From assembly GCA_036274645.1 (NCBI GenBank), contig DASUFH010000148.1, positions 1 through 27,239 of the forward strand: DNA of 27,239 nt, read 5' to 3'. The notes under the pieces were generated by a model, which saw only the letters and a list, made by a program, of their open reading frames with translations, did not search any database and had not been told where the DNA came from. This document shows, one piece after another, positions 6,982 to 15,584 of this stretch (its first letter is position 1; each line of letters opens with the position of its first letter). A program made the position numbers and the translations under genes. The DNA comes from DASUFH01 sp036274645. GTDB lineage: Bacteria; Acidobacteriota; Terriglobia; 20CM-2-55-15.

Positions 6982-8478
6982 CTATTTCGCGGCTCGAGCC
7001 GCATCTTTCATCCGGCGTCCGTCGGACTCGTTGAACCAGCCTTCTTTCACCAGTCGATCCACAGACTGCTCCACCCGGGAAATGTAGCTTTCGCGACTCC
7101 CGTAGCGCGCGGCCATCCCGGCCGCGTCGAAAGGCGTTTCATGTCCCATTTCCCGGCACGTGCCCGGCCCGGGACTGGAGGTCCGGAATGTCGCCGCCGG
7201 CACATCCACGTAGGGACTACGGACGCCTCCTTTGCCGTTCCCGGCGTCATCCAGGGCGACGGCCGCGTTGGCCGTCCCTGCCTGCTCAATCATCACCGGC
7301 GCCGCGCGCGGCGGCGTCGCGTCTCCTCGAGCCCACGCGTCCAGATGCCGAAACGCGGCATTGAACGCATAACTCATCACTGGAAGCTCGGTGAGTGGAA
7401 TTTCCGGATTGCACTTCTGCGCGAACGGCCATGCCGCCGTTCCCTGCGCGTTACCGGCGCGGCCCTGCTCTTCCATCGAAGGAAGTCCCCGATACGGGAA
7501 TCTGTCGATATGGCTGGCCCCGGCAACTTCATAGGAACGGAACCGGTCACCGGCGGCATCGCCATCCGCACGCCTCAGCGGATAGGCTTCGACAACTTCT
7601 CCCTGCGCAAGGACCGTGATCACGGGAACATTGACGTTGCGGATCTTCTGGCGCGCGTCGTCGCGATCGATTGCCGGCGCGCAGCGATTGATGCGCGCCA
7701 CACCCAGGGGGCTCTTCACGAGAAACCCATCGTAAACCGGTTTACCGCTCTCCAGGACTGCGCGGGGATGGATGGCGTTGATGTACGTCATGACGTCCGC
7801 GCTCTGCATCGTCATGAAGACCCGACCGATGCGCAGCCTGGCCATGGGCCGCGATGACATATTGCTCTTGATCAAGGCGCCAATCTGGCTGATGGCATCC
7901 CAGCGCAGTCCTTCTTCCAACACCGATAACGCATTGGCGCCACCGCCCGGACACGGAACATCCGGCGCAGGATTGGCGAAAGACAACGCCGCGTAGCGCG
8001 CCGGATCGAATCGCTTCAGTCCATCGATGGCGCCCGGCAACGTGACGCCGACCCAGGCGTCCCCATGTTCGACGAAGTAGTCCCGGCTGTAGCCCCACAT
8101 CATGGCCCAGTCGTAGCGCCGCCCGGCGTGCAGGAGCTCGACAACCACCGTGCCGCTGAATCGCGCCGGATCGGCCGGGTAGCGCGCCAGGATCCGCGTG
8201 GCATAGGGGGCATTCGAGGCCCGGATCGCCAATGCGCCGTCCGCAGCCCAATCGTAGACGTTGGCGGTCCCGTTCACAATCCGCTCTTCCTCGAGATAGC
8301 CGTAGCGGGCAAGGTCGAAGGGCTCCAGGTTGCGACTCGCCGCAAGGAACGGAAACGAGTCGGCGGTGACGGGAATGGGCTCGGAGACCTTCGGAAGTGG
8401 AACAGGCCCGGGGCGCGTCGCCTGGATGGCAGCCAGCGCCAGAACGAATGAGAAGACCGCGCGAAGGCTGAGCGTCAT
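6982..8478 (-). CDS. Exported alpha/beta hydrolase domain protein (Abhydrolase_10-like)
   Basis: 498 residues with an N-terminal signal peptide (MTLSLRAVFSFVLALAAIQA). The body matches the large secreted alpha/beta hydrolase domain family common in soil bacteria: EEERIVNGTANVYDW, YATRILARYPADPARFSGTVVVELLH, a WGYSRDYFVEHGDAWVGVT segment, the TYINAIHP motif after the putative nucleophile, and YEVAGASHID with the probable catalytic histidine. The nucleophile region reads VFMTMQSADVMTYIN, so the usual glycine before the nucleophile elbow is replaced by bulky residues and only QSA is kept. Activity is therefore uncertain. Esterase or lactonase-like chemistry on an unknown substrate would be the family guess. 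No clear ribosome site precedes the ATG. Confidence 0.75.
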   Translation of the reverse strand: MTLSLRAVFSFVLALAAIQATRPGPVPLPKVSEPIPVTADSFPFLAASRNLEPFDLARYGYLEEERIVNGTANVYDWAADGALAIRASNAPYATRILARYPADPARFSGTVVVELLHAGRRYDWAMMWGYSRDYFVEHGDAWVGVTLPGAIDGLKRFDPARYAALSFANPAPDVPCPGGGANALSVLEEGLRWDAISQIGALIKSNMSSRPMARLRIGRVFMTMQSADVMTYINAIHPRAVLESGKPVYDGFLVKSPLGVARINRCAPAIDRDDARQKIRNVNVPVITVLAQGEVVEAYPLRRADGDAAGDRFRSYEVAGASHIDRFPYRGLPSMEEQGRAGNAQGTAAWPFAQKCNPEIPLTELPVMSYAFNAAFRHLDAWARGDATPPRAAPVMIEQAGTANAAVALDDAGNGKGGVRSPYVDVPAATFRTSSPGPGTCREMGHETPFDAAGMAARYGSRESYISRVEQSVDRLVKEGWFNESDGRRMKDAARAAK

Positions 8479-8626
8479 GGCGGGCAGCTTAGCGGGAAAG
8501 GGTGTGGAGGAGCAACAAGGAGCGCAATTGCATTGAAGCCATCAGCCGGAGCCGGTGATTACCGTCTCCCATCTGCCGCTTTCTGCCTGTAGGGGATACG
8601 AAGTTTGTAGATGAGAATCCGAGAGA

Positions 8627-8647
8627 GCGCACGCCGGAGGCGTGCGC
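8627..8647. repeat. Perfect 9-bp GC-rich hairpin
   Basis: GCGCACGCC (8627-8635), loop GGA, GGCGTGCGC (8639-8647). It sits about 40 nt beyond the stop of the minus-strand duplicated hydrolase. No T-run follows on either strand, so it could be a Rho-type end or transcript-stabilising hairpin, or a REP-like repeat, rather than a classic terminator. Confidence 0.45.
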
Positions 8648-8686
8648 GAGCCACCCCGGGTCGACCAGGCTGCCAGACTCCACTTG

Positions 8687-10858
8687 TCAGGCCTTCTTTT
8701 TTGTATCGGCCTTGACGTTCTTTTCAATCCAGCCGCGAATGGCGTCGCAGGACTGCCGGCGGTTGGCCTCGAGCATCATGAAGTGGCTGTTGCCGAGCAC
8801 TCCGTGGTCCTTGAGCTGGAAGTCGGTAACGGCGCATCCCCCGTCCTTGAGACTCTGGACCGCCGCCGGTGTCTGGGACGCCAGGCCGGAAAGCTCTGCG
8901 GTTACGAATGCGATGGGAAACTTCTTCAGGCTCTCCATTTTCACGTTCAGGCCGCTCACACCGCCGCCTTCCACGCAGATCACCGCCTTGATGAGATCGG
9001 GCCGTTCACTGGCGATCAGCCAGCCGAAAGCTCCACCCATGGAATGGGTCAGAAGGATCGACGGTCCGATCTTCTCGAGGAGTTCGACGCCGCCCCGGGT
9101 CACCAGACGGCGAGCCAGCGCGTTGTCGGTGGGAATGGAATTCTGTCCCGCCTGAAACTGGTTGATCAGCGGATCGCCTGCGTCCCCGCTGCCAACCCGG
9201 ATCCTGGGATCGGCGCGCATGAACTCTCCCGTCACACTGGCAAAGTTGAAGACCGGACTGATGGGGCCGAGGGCGTCGGGATGGTACGGCGATCGACCGT
9301 GACCGACGCGGTCCATCAGATAGACCTTGTAGCCGGCCATGGCGAAATAATGGGCCCAGCCGGCCTGCCCGTCGCCGATGCCGAAGTAATGAGTCATCTG
9401 CCCGCCGCCGCCGTGGATCAACACGATGGGATGTGGAAATTTCACCTGGGCCGGAATCAGATACTGGATATACATCTGTCCCGCCAGAATCGTTCCATAG
9501 TCCTTTTTCACGGGCTCTGCGCCGACCCAGAAAAAGCCCTGATCGGCCAGCTTCAGCGGACCCGCGTCAACGACCCGTTTGGCGGCAGCCGGCGCGGCCG
9601 CCGTATGATCATCCGAATCCGGCTTGACGTTTTTGGTGATCCACTTGGTGACGACCTTGAGGACGTCGGCGTTGTTCTTCTCGACCATCATCATGTGGCC
9701 ATTGCCGTGGACGCCGCTCTCGGCCAGGCGCAGGTCTTCAGCCTTGACGCCCGCCTGCTTGAGATACGCGACGGCGCCAGGGGCGCCCGGGGACGCAAAC
9801 GAGGCTTCGGCGGTCACAAACGCCACGGGAATGTCCATCAGATTGGGCAGCGACCGGGCCGGTTCGTCCTGAATCTGATAGGGCGCCACACCCGGCTCAC
9901 TGGGCGTGACGGTCTTCTTCCTGATGTCCTCGAGTCTGGACACCGGGGGATCGTAAGTGGGCTCCAGAGTCGTGAGTCCCCAGGGCGTCTGGTCGGAAAA
10001 CGGGTTTGCATTGGCGCCCTCGATGATCACCAGTCCCTTGACGTGCCGCGGACGCGCCTGGGCAACGAGCAATCCGAACGGGCCTCCCGCCGAGTGCGTC
10101 ATGATAACGGCAGGGCCGATCTTGTCGAGCAACTGCGCCCCGTTCTTGCGCCAGGCGAGATGCGCGTCCGCAAGTGGAGAGATGAACGATCCCCCCTCCG
10201 CGGCAACCAGCTGGGTCAACTCCGGAGAGCCGACTTCGCCCGTACCGGGCCATTGTGTGTGCAGTTTGACAAACTGGTTGGCGTTGGGTTGTTTGGCCGC
10301 CTGCGGAGTGAATCTCGCCGAAATCGTTTCCAGCTGCGGCGCGCGCGCGGGAAACGGGCCATGGAGGTCCGGATGGAACGGGGAACGGCCATGGCCGGGC
10401 CGATCCACAATGTAAACGGCAAATCCCATCTCGACAAGAAGGCTCGACCAGCCGCGGCGTCCATCGGGAGTGCCCATCCAGTCGGTTCCCTGTCCACCGC
10501 CACCGTGGACGAGCACAATCGGATACGCATAGCGCTGGCGAGCCGGAATGAGGTACTCCACGTACATCTGTTTGCCGTTCACGATCGATTCCGCGTTGCC
10601 GCCGGTGCGGCGATCCGCTCGCTCAACGCCCACCCAGAAGAAGCTCCATTCGGCCAGTTCGAGGGGCTTGCCCGCTTCCGCCGCCAGCGCCGGAGCGCCG
10701 CCGGCTTCAAGCGTTCCAATCAATCGGGAGGCCGAAATACCGGTGAATCCAAGGGCCGCTGCCCGGCCGAGGAACGCTCGCCGGCTGACGCGTCCGTCGG
10801 TGTAACGCCGATACAATTCTTCAAGCCGGTGGGCGGCAGATTCTTGCTTCAAACTCAT
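8687..10858 (-). CDS. Tat-exported tandem alpha/beta hydrolase (two fused catalytic domains)
   Basis: 723 residues. The N-terminus carries a twin-arginine signal (SRRAFLGRAAALGFTG). Two homologous alpha/beta hydrolase domains follow, about residues 68-375 and 390-720. Each begins with a matching segment (ELAEWSFFWVGVE / KLADQGFFWVGAE), has the oxyanion-loop motif LVHGGGGQ or LIHGGGGQ, a DRPGHGRSP or DRVGHGRSP motif, a nucleophile in THSAGG (Ser256) or THSMGG (Ser606), and a late histidine (GVHGNGHMMM / GVLGNSHFMM). Both halves thus look catalytically complete. An alanine-rich linker (HTAAAPAAAKR) joins them. Single-domain relatives are about half this length, so this is an in-frame duplication and fusion. 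The substrate is unknown. A GGAGG ribosome site lies 6 nt before the ATG. Confidence 0.85.
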   Translation of the reverse strand: MSLKQESAAHRLEELYRRYTDGRVSRRAFLGRAAALGFTGISASRLIGTLEAGGAPALAAEAGKPLELAEWSFFWVGVERADRRTGGNAESIVNGKQMYVEYLIPARQRYAYPIVLVHGGGGQGTDWMGTPDGRRGWSSLLVEMGFAVYIVDRPGHGRSPFHPDLHGPFPARAPQLETISARFTPQAAKQPNANQFVKLHTQWPGTGEVGSPELTQLVAAEGGSFISPLADAHLAWRKNGAQLLDKIGPAVIMTHSAGGPFGLLVAQARPRHVKGLVIIEGANANPFSDQTPWGLTTLEPTYDPPVSRLEDIRKKTVTPSEPGVAPYQIQDEPARSLPNLMDIPVAFVTAEASFASPGAPGAVAYLKQAGVKAEDLRLAESGVHGNGHMMMVEKNNADVLKVVTKWITKNVKPDSDDHTAAAPAAAKRVVDAGPLKLADQGFFWVGAEPVKKDYGTILAGQMYIQYLIPAQVKFPHPIVLIHGGGGQMTHYFGIGDGQAGWAHYFAMAGYKVYLMDRVGHGRSPYHPDALGPISPVFNFASVTGEFMRADPRIRVGSGDAGDPLINQFQAGQNSIPTDNALARRLVTRGGVELLEKIGPSILLTHSMGGAFGWLIASERPDLIKAVICVEGGGVSGLNVKMESLKKFPIAFVTAELSGLASQTPAAVQSLKDGGCAVTDFQLKDHGVLGNSHFMMLEANRRQSCDAIRGWIEKNVKADTKKKA

Positions 10859-11002
10859 TCCATGCCTCCGCTATGGGATTTGGCGAAAGTATAGTCAGTT
10901 CAACGGCCGCCGCCAACACCTGATCCTGCTGAGGGCATTTGAGTTGTCAGAATCCTGTTTACTCCGGAGTGTCCCCGCCCTAGATTCCCGTTCGGTAAAA
11001 AA

Positions 11003-11047
11003 CCGGCCCGGAGGCCGGAATTTTCAGGAACCCAGGAAGGGTTCCTG
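11003..11047 (+). promoter_or_regulatory. Two consecutive leader hairpins before the pilin operon
   Basis: Hairpin 1 is CCGGCC (11003-11008), loop CGGA, GGCCGG (11013-11018), followed by AATTTT. Hairpin 2 is CAGGAACCC (11025-11033), loop AGGAA, GGGTTCCTG (11039-11047), ending just before the ribosome site GGGGAG at about 11051-11056. The upstream gene runs away on the other strand, so hairpin 1 is not needed to end a plus-strand gene. An attenuator or other leader control is possible. No known riboswitch consensus is recognised. Confidence 0.45.
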
Positions 11048-11061
11048 CCAGGGGAGCGACG

Positions 11062-11661
11062 ATGTCAGGAAGACACCTGCGCCAAGCGCGCGCCGACCAC
11101 GGATTCTCTTTGATTGAACTCTCGGTCGTAGTCCTCATCGGCCTGGTAGTCACTACCATGGCGATGCCGAACATGCTGACGGTGATCGCCAACACCCGTC
11201 TTCGCGGAAATATCAGCACGCTGTCGGGGATTTACCAGAACTGCCGGATGATGGCGATCAAGAACAACCGGACCATGACCACCCGGTTCAACAACTCGAC
11301 CAACGGAATCATGGCCTATGTGAAGGCGGCGACGGACAACAGCGCCGTCACACGAACCGATACCCAGGTCGAACTGCAAAAGCCCATCGTCCGCTATACG
11401 GCGGCGGCGCTCGCGCTGAACAGCGGCCCGGCGGGGGTTTCGTCAAGCGCCCTGGGGTTCACGCCCGCGTCGGGCGACCCCTCCTTCAACTCGCGAGGAT
11501 TACCCTGCGCCTACTCGGGAGGCACATGCACAAATCAAGGTTTTATTGCGTACTTCAAGGACACGCGCCGCGCGGGAATGACCGGCTGGGCGGCCGTGTC
11601 GATTTCGCCGGCGGGACGCATCAAGAAGTGGTTCTGGAACGGATCGGCATGGGCGGACTAA
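11062..11661 (+). CDS. FimT/GspH-like minor pilin (pseudopilin)
   Basis: 199 residues. The N-terminus is a type III prepilin signal: a short basic leader, then cleavage at G/FSLIELSVVVLIG, with phenylalanine at +1 and the conserved glutamate at +5, followed by the hydrophobic helix. After the helix, RLRGNISTLSGIYQNCRMMAIKNNRTMTTRF fits the GspH/FimT family of minor pilins that prime type IV pilus or type II secretion pseudopilus assembly. The C-terminal SPAGRIKKWFWNGSAW strand is also typical. Processing would need a PilD-type peptidase, which is not encoded here. It is the first gene of a four-gene operon. The ATG at 11062 has GGGGAG about 6 nt upstream. Confidence 0.88.
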   Translation: MSGRHLRQARADHGFSLIELSVVVLIGLVVTTMAMPNMLTVIANTRLRGNISTLSGIYQNCRMMAIKNNRTMTTRFNNSTNGIMAYVKAATDNSAVTRTDTQVELQKPIVRYTAAALALNSGPAGVSSSALGFTPASGDPSFNSRGLPCAYSGGTCTNQGFIAYFKDTRRAGMTGWAAVSISPAGRIKKWFWNGSAWAD

Positions 11662-11663
11662 CG

Positions 11664-12212
11664 ATGTCCGGCGAAACAATGCCCCGCGCGTCCGAGCGCG
11701 GCATTTCCATGGTGGAGACGTTGATTGCGGCCTCCGTCATGGCGGTTTGCGCGCTGGGCCTGATGGCGTTCATCGGAACCGCCATCGCCACCAACACGCG
11801 CAACCGGTTTGACAGCACGACCACCATGCTGGCGCAGTCGGTGGCCGAGCAGATCAACGCGACGGTGATCGGGTCGGGAACCGCCAACCTGAGCGACTGC
11901 GCGGGCACGACGTTCAGCATCAACACCGCGCCCGGCGGCGCGGCATTGACGACGGCGGGCAACGCCATCAATTTCGCGGAAGCGACTCCGCCGACCGCTT
12001 ATCACATGGATTATGTCGTCAAGTCGCCCTGCAACCCGTCGGGCATCGAACAGGCGATCTACGACGTCCGCTGGAACGTGGCCCTGATCGGCGCCGGCGT
12101 CGCGCCGACCAACACGTACCGCATCACCATCGGCGCGCAATTGAAAAACCGCGGCTACGGAAACAAGACTTTCGCGGCGCCGTTCACACTCCGGGTTCTG
12201 TTGGGGAATTAG
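11664..12212 (+). CDS. PilV-like minor pilin
   Basis: 182 residues from the ATG at 11664; an in-frame ATG at 11649 overlapping the upstream stop is an alternative. The prepilin signal is SERG/ISMVETLIAASVMAVCALGLM, with glutamate at +5. The position in the operon, the ISMVETLIA start and the AQSVAEQINATV segment fit PilV or type IV pilus modification-protein relatives. Two cysteines (SDCAGT and SPCNPSG) could form a disulfide in the globular head. It sits between the FimT-like and PilW-like genes with a spacing of only 2 bp after the former stop, so coupled expression is likely. Confidence 0.82.
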   Translation: MSGETMPRASERGISMVETLIAASVMAVCALGLMAFIGTAIATNTRNRFDSTTTMLAQSVAEQINATVIGSGTANLSDCAGTTFSINTAPGGAALTTAGNAINFAEATPPTAYHMDYVVKSPCNPSGIEQAIYDVRWNVALIGAGVAPTNTYRITIGAQLKNRGYGNKTFAAPFTLRVLLGN

Positions 12213-12213
12213 C

Positions 12214-12957
12214 ATGCATACTCGAACTCACCGTTCCGGTCGCGCCGCCGGTTTTTCGGCGCTGGAACTCATCATCACCCTGGCGGTCCTGGGCATTCTT
12301 CTGGCCGCCACCCTGCGACTGGTCAGCCTGGCGACCGCGCGATCGTCGACCGAGCAATCGAAGCTCGACATGTTTCAGGAAACCCGCGAATTCATGGACC
12401 AGATGTCGCGCGATCTGCGGCAGTCGGGAGCGCCGTCGTTTCGAAACTTCACGTCCGGCGCGCTGCCCTACAGCCCGCCCCAGAACAATTCCCGGGTTGC
12501 CGCCGGACTCATCAAGGTGGCCGCGAATGAATTGTGGTTCGAAGGCGACGTGAACGGAGACGGCACGGTCTCCGTGGTTCACTACTGGCTGGACACCAGC
12601 ACCACGAACAACTGCCCCTGTCTGAAGCGCAGCCAACTGCCGAAGGTCGATAACGCCGACGTGTACACGGGCCAGACGACCCCGAGCTACCAGACGGAAG
12701 TTCAGGGCGTACGGAACACGGGCATCTTTTCGGCCTTCATCAAGGGAAGCACGGGCACACCGGTCACGCTTCCGGTGAACTTCAACAGCAACGGCGCCAC
12801 GATCGCGGACATCGATACGGTTCAGGCCGTCCTGACCGTGCAGGCGCCGCTGCAGGACCCGGAAACGAAAATCAAGCCGCTTTCGACGCTGGTCATCACC
12901 GTCAGACTGAACAACTGCTCACTGGCGGCCAAAGAAAAGTCCATGAGCTGCCTGTAA
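12214..12957 (+). CDS. PilW-like minor pilin
   Basis: 247 residues. The prepilin signal is RAAG/FSALELIITLAVLGILLAATL with glutamate at +5. The next segment, KLDMFQETREFMDQMSRDLRQSGAPSF, is the conserved PilW-type stretch in which the first amphipathic helix is followed by RDLRQAG-like residues. A later part, NELWFEGDVNGDGTVSVVHYWLD, resembles the beta-rich head and includes a DVNGDGT calcium-loop-like motif, as in some pseudopilins. The start is one base after the upstream stop. It would join the minor-pilin complex at the fibre tip with its neighbours; that role is inferred from the family. Confidence 0.85.
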   Translation: MHTRTHRSGRAAGFSALELIITLAVLGILLAATLRLVSLATARSSTEQSKLDMFQETREFMDQMSRDLRQSGAPSFRNFTSGALPYSPPQNNSRVAAGLIKVAANELWFEGDVNGDGTVSVVHYWLDTSTTNNCPCLKRSQLPKVDNADVYTGQTTPSYQTEVQGVRNTGIFSAFIKGSTGTPVTLPVNFNSNGATIADIDTVQAVLTVQAPLQDPETKIKPLSTLVITVRLNNCSLAAKEKSMSCL

Positions 12958-12984
12958 TCGAAGGAAATCGAAGGAGCGACACCC

Positions 12985-15558
12985 ATGATGTCTCACGCCC
13001 ACTCCAGAACAGACCGCGGTATTGCGCTGTTCGTCGTGATGTTCGCGCTGCTTTTTCTCTCCGTCGTCGCGCTGGGCATGATGTACGCCACCAATACTGA
13101 AACGGCCATCAACGCCAACTACAAGGATGCGCAGCTGGCGGCCTACGGGGCGATGTCGGGACTGCAGGAAATGCGCGACCGGATCCAGCCGGCGATCCTG
13201 AACATCACTCCGCCGGTCATTCTGCCTTCCACGACGGCTTCCGGTGTGATTTATCTCATCAATCCCCGTACCGGAGAGACGGTTGCGCCGTGGGACATCA
13301 ACAACCGCTATGCGGACACCGAGTTGTGCCAGGAAAACCTCATGGGTTTGACCGGAACGATCGGCGTCCCATGCACATCGCTGCCTTCCGGAACCGCCTG
13401 GTACACGGTTTACGATGACAGCCAGAGTTCCGCCGGGGTGTGGCAGCAGACGAGGCCGCTCGACTTCAAATGGGTTCGGCTGACCCTGAAAAAGAACAAC
13501 AACACGGCGGCCCCGGCCAATGGCGATTCCACCTCAACGAATCAGGTCTGCTGGGACGGGGAACGTCAGATCATGCTGCCCAATGGATACGGCCCGGAGT
13601 GCAACCGCATCGGCTCCATCGTGGCGGTCAACGTGACCAATGGGGGAACCAACTATACGTCCGCTCCCACAGTCACGCTGGACGCGCCGCCCAGCGGCGG
13701 GCTCCAGGCCACGGCGCACGCCAACATGGTTCCGATCACGGACCAGCAGGTTTCTTCAGTCACGGTGAACAGCGCGGGCTCGGGATACGTTGATGTCCCG
13801 ATCGTCACGCTGAGCGGTGGAACAGGAACCGGGGCCACGGCGCATGTCTGCATCCTGGCCTCGGAATGCGCGCAGCCCTTCGCGCCGTTGAGCGGCGCGT
13901 CGGTCGCCAGCGTCACCCTGACCAGCGCCGGAACACAATGTTACGCCACCGCGCCGGCGGTCTCATTCACGGGCGGCGGCGGTATCGGCGCGGCAGCCGC
14001 CGCCACGCTGGAATCCACCAGCTCGTGCATTCAAAGCGTGACCTATAGCGGCACCTGTAACGCCCACAAAGGCGAAACGATCAGCGGCGTCGGATTCAGC
14101 GGCGGGCCCACCGGCAGTTCAGGATTCAGCGCAACGCTCACGTTCGGCGGAACCCACGGTGAAGTCACCGCCATGACCATTCAGAATTCCGGAACCGGCT
14201 TTTCATCCTTGCCGACCACGATCACCGGCTTCTCCGGTTGTACCGGCATGACCTTTATCGCAAACCTGGGCAAGCGCGTATCGAGCCTGTCGCTCGTGTC
14301 CGGCGGAAGCGGATACACCTCCACGCCGACGGTAGGGTTCACGACGGGTACGGGAACCAGCCAGACGCTTCCGGCCGCCACCACGACGCTCGGCGCAATT
14401 GCCGCATGGGCGGGAACCGTGACCAGCATCATTGTCGACAATCCCGGCAGCGGCTACACCGTGGGAGGCGGGGAGCCGGCGGTTGTGCTGACCGCGGCCA
14501 CCGGCAGCGGCGCCGCCGCCACAGCCAATCTGGGGCCCGTCGGCGGAACCAATTACTACAAGGTGGGAAGCATCACGATCGACCAGGAAGGATATGGCTA
14601 CACGGTCGATCCCGGCGTAACCATCTCCGGAGGCGGCGGCAGCGGCGCCGTCGGGGACGCCACACTGGGCCGCGGAGCGAAATACGGCAAGGTCTACCTC
14701 CTGACCGCCCTGGCTCAGACCCGGAGCGGCGCGCGCTCGTTCGTCCAGATGGAAACCGCGACCCCTCTTACAGGCTTCAACGCCACCGGCGCGCTGACTG
14801 TGGACGGTCCGAATCCGGTGGTCGGCAACATGCCCGGCGCAAACAATTTTTATGTCCATGGGGAAGACGCCAACAGCTGCGGACAAACGGCCGAACCCAC
14901 GCATCCGGCCGTCGGCGCGTACGACGATCCCAACGCGGATCCCCCGACCACTTCGACAACAACGCTGGTCAACGTGGCCAATAACAGCCCTGGTCCGGAC
15001 CACTACACCGGCGAAGGCGGCACCTCCACAACCCCGTCCGTCAAGAACGTCTACAACACGCTCGGGGAGACGATGGGAACGACCGTCGGCCTGAAGGCGC
15101 TCATTGACGGGGTCAACGCCAAGAAGACCAACGTGGGCAACACCGTTTCGCTGGGAACCGAGGGCGCGCCGGCGATCAATTATATCGACGGCGATCTGAC
15201 GCTGAACGGCAGCAACACCGGCTACGGCATCCTGGTCGTGACCGGGACACTGACGATGAGCGGTAATTTCAACTGGAAAGGCACGATTCTCGTAGTGGGT
15301 GATGGCATCTTCGGATTCAGCGGCGGCGGCAGCGGACAGATTACCGGCATGCTCTTCGTCGCCAAGATCTGGGACAGCTACACCACCAAGAACCTGCTGG
15401 CGGAACTCGGATCGCCCGAACTGCACTGGAACGGCGGCGGCAACAACGGCATCACCTATGATCACTGCTGGACGACGAACCTGATGTCGAAGGTGCCCTT
15501 CGAAGCGCCTCCGAGCACAAAGCCGCTCAAGATCCTGAGTACGCGGACGCTGCCGTAA
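12985..15558 (+). CDS. Giant PilX-like tip pilin with glycine-rich beta repeats
   Basis: 857 residues, several times the usual PilX length. Residues 10-65 match the PilX N-terminal domain: RG/IALFVVMFALLFLSVVALGM, then NTETAINANYKDAQLAAYGAMSGLQEMRDR. Position +5 is not glutamate, as in other PilX/GspK-type tip subunits. Residues about 210-562 contain seven degenerate units built around GSGYTxxPTVxxxGGxGxGAxAxA (for example VNSAGSGYVDVPIVTLSGG and LVSGGSGYTSTPTVGF). The C-terminal 130 residues (LTLNGSNTGYGILVVTGTLTMSG, FNWKGTILVVGDG) resemble the conserved C-terminal domain of PilX-like proteins. No PilY1 gene follows. The repeats may form an extended stalk or adhesin at the pilus tip. AAGGAG at 12971-12976 serves the ATG at 12985. 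Confidence 0.82.
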   Translation: MMSHAHSRTDRGIALFVVMFALLFLSVVALGMMYATNTETAINANYKDAQLAAYGAMSGLQEMRDRIQPAILNITPPVILPSTTASGVIYLINPRTGETVAPWDINNRYADTELCQENLMGLTGTIGVPCTSLPSGTAWYTVYDDSQSSAGVWQQTRPLDFKWVRLTLKKNNNTAAPANGDSTSTNQVCWDGERQIMLPNGYGPECNRIGSIVAVNVTNGGTNYTSAPTVTLDAPPSGGLQATAHANMVPITDQQVSSVTVNSAGSGYVDVPIVTLSGGTGTGATAHVCILASECAQPFAPLSGASVASVTLTSAGTQCYATAPAVSFTGGGGIGAAAAATLESTSSCIQSVTYSGTCNAHKGETISGVGFSGGPTGSSGFSATLTFGGTHGEVTAMTIQNSGTGFSSLPTTITGFSGCTGMTFIANLGKRVSSLSLVSGGSGYTSTPTVGFTTGTGTSQTLPAATTTLGAIAAWAGTVTSIIVDNPGSGYTVGGGEPAVVLTAATGSGAAATANLGPVGGTNYYKVGSITIDQEGYGYTVDPGVTISGGGGSGAVGDATLGRGAKYGKVYLLTALAQTRSGARSFVQMETATPLTGFNATGALTVDGPNPVVGNMPGANNFYVHGEDANSCGQTAEPTHPAVGAYDDPNADPPTTSTTTLVNVANNSPGPDHYTGEGGTSTTPSVKNVYNTLGETMGTTVGLKALIDGVNAKKTNVGNTVSLGTEGAPAINYIDGDLTLNGSNTGYGILVVTGTLTMSGNFNWKGTILVVGDGIFGFSGGGSGQITGMLFVAKIWDSYTTKNLLAELGSPELHWNGGGNNGITYDHCWTTNLMSKVPFEAPPSTKPLKILSTRTLP
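13612..14670 (+). repeat. Seven coding repeats in the PilX-like gene
   Basis: The repeat units begin near residues 210, 256, 306, 394, 432, 477 and 527. Each has the order hydrophobic strand, GSGYT-like turn, P-T-V strand and glycine-rich stretch ending in A-x-A-x-L. Unit length varies (about 35-50 residues, one gap of nearly 90). The copies are diverged at the DNA level, so this is an old, selected protein repeat rather than a recent slippage product. Confidence 0.75.
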
Positions 15559-15584
15559 GAGGGGGAGAGAAAGAGCGAAGAAAG

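Noticed and set aside
8642..10894. A 750-residue open frame antisense to the duplicated hydrolase
   Set aside because: It mirrors the real gene on the minus strand, which has two full sets of catalytic motifs and a signal peptide.
10990..11061. c-di-GMP-I (GEMM) riboswitch before the pilin operon
   Set aside because: The conserved GGGACGCAAAGCC-type core is absent. Only two simple hairpins are seen.
14203..15465. A 420-residue open frame antisense to the PilX-like gene
   Set aside because: It exists only because of the codon bias of the repeat gene. The plus-strand gene has a clear ribosome site and PilX N-terminus.
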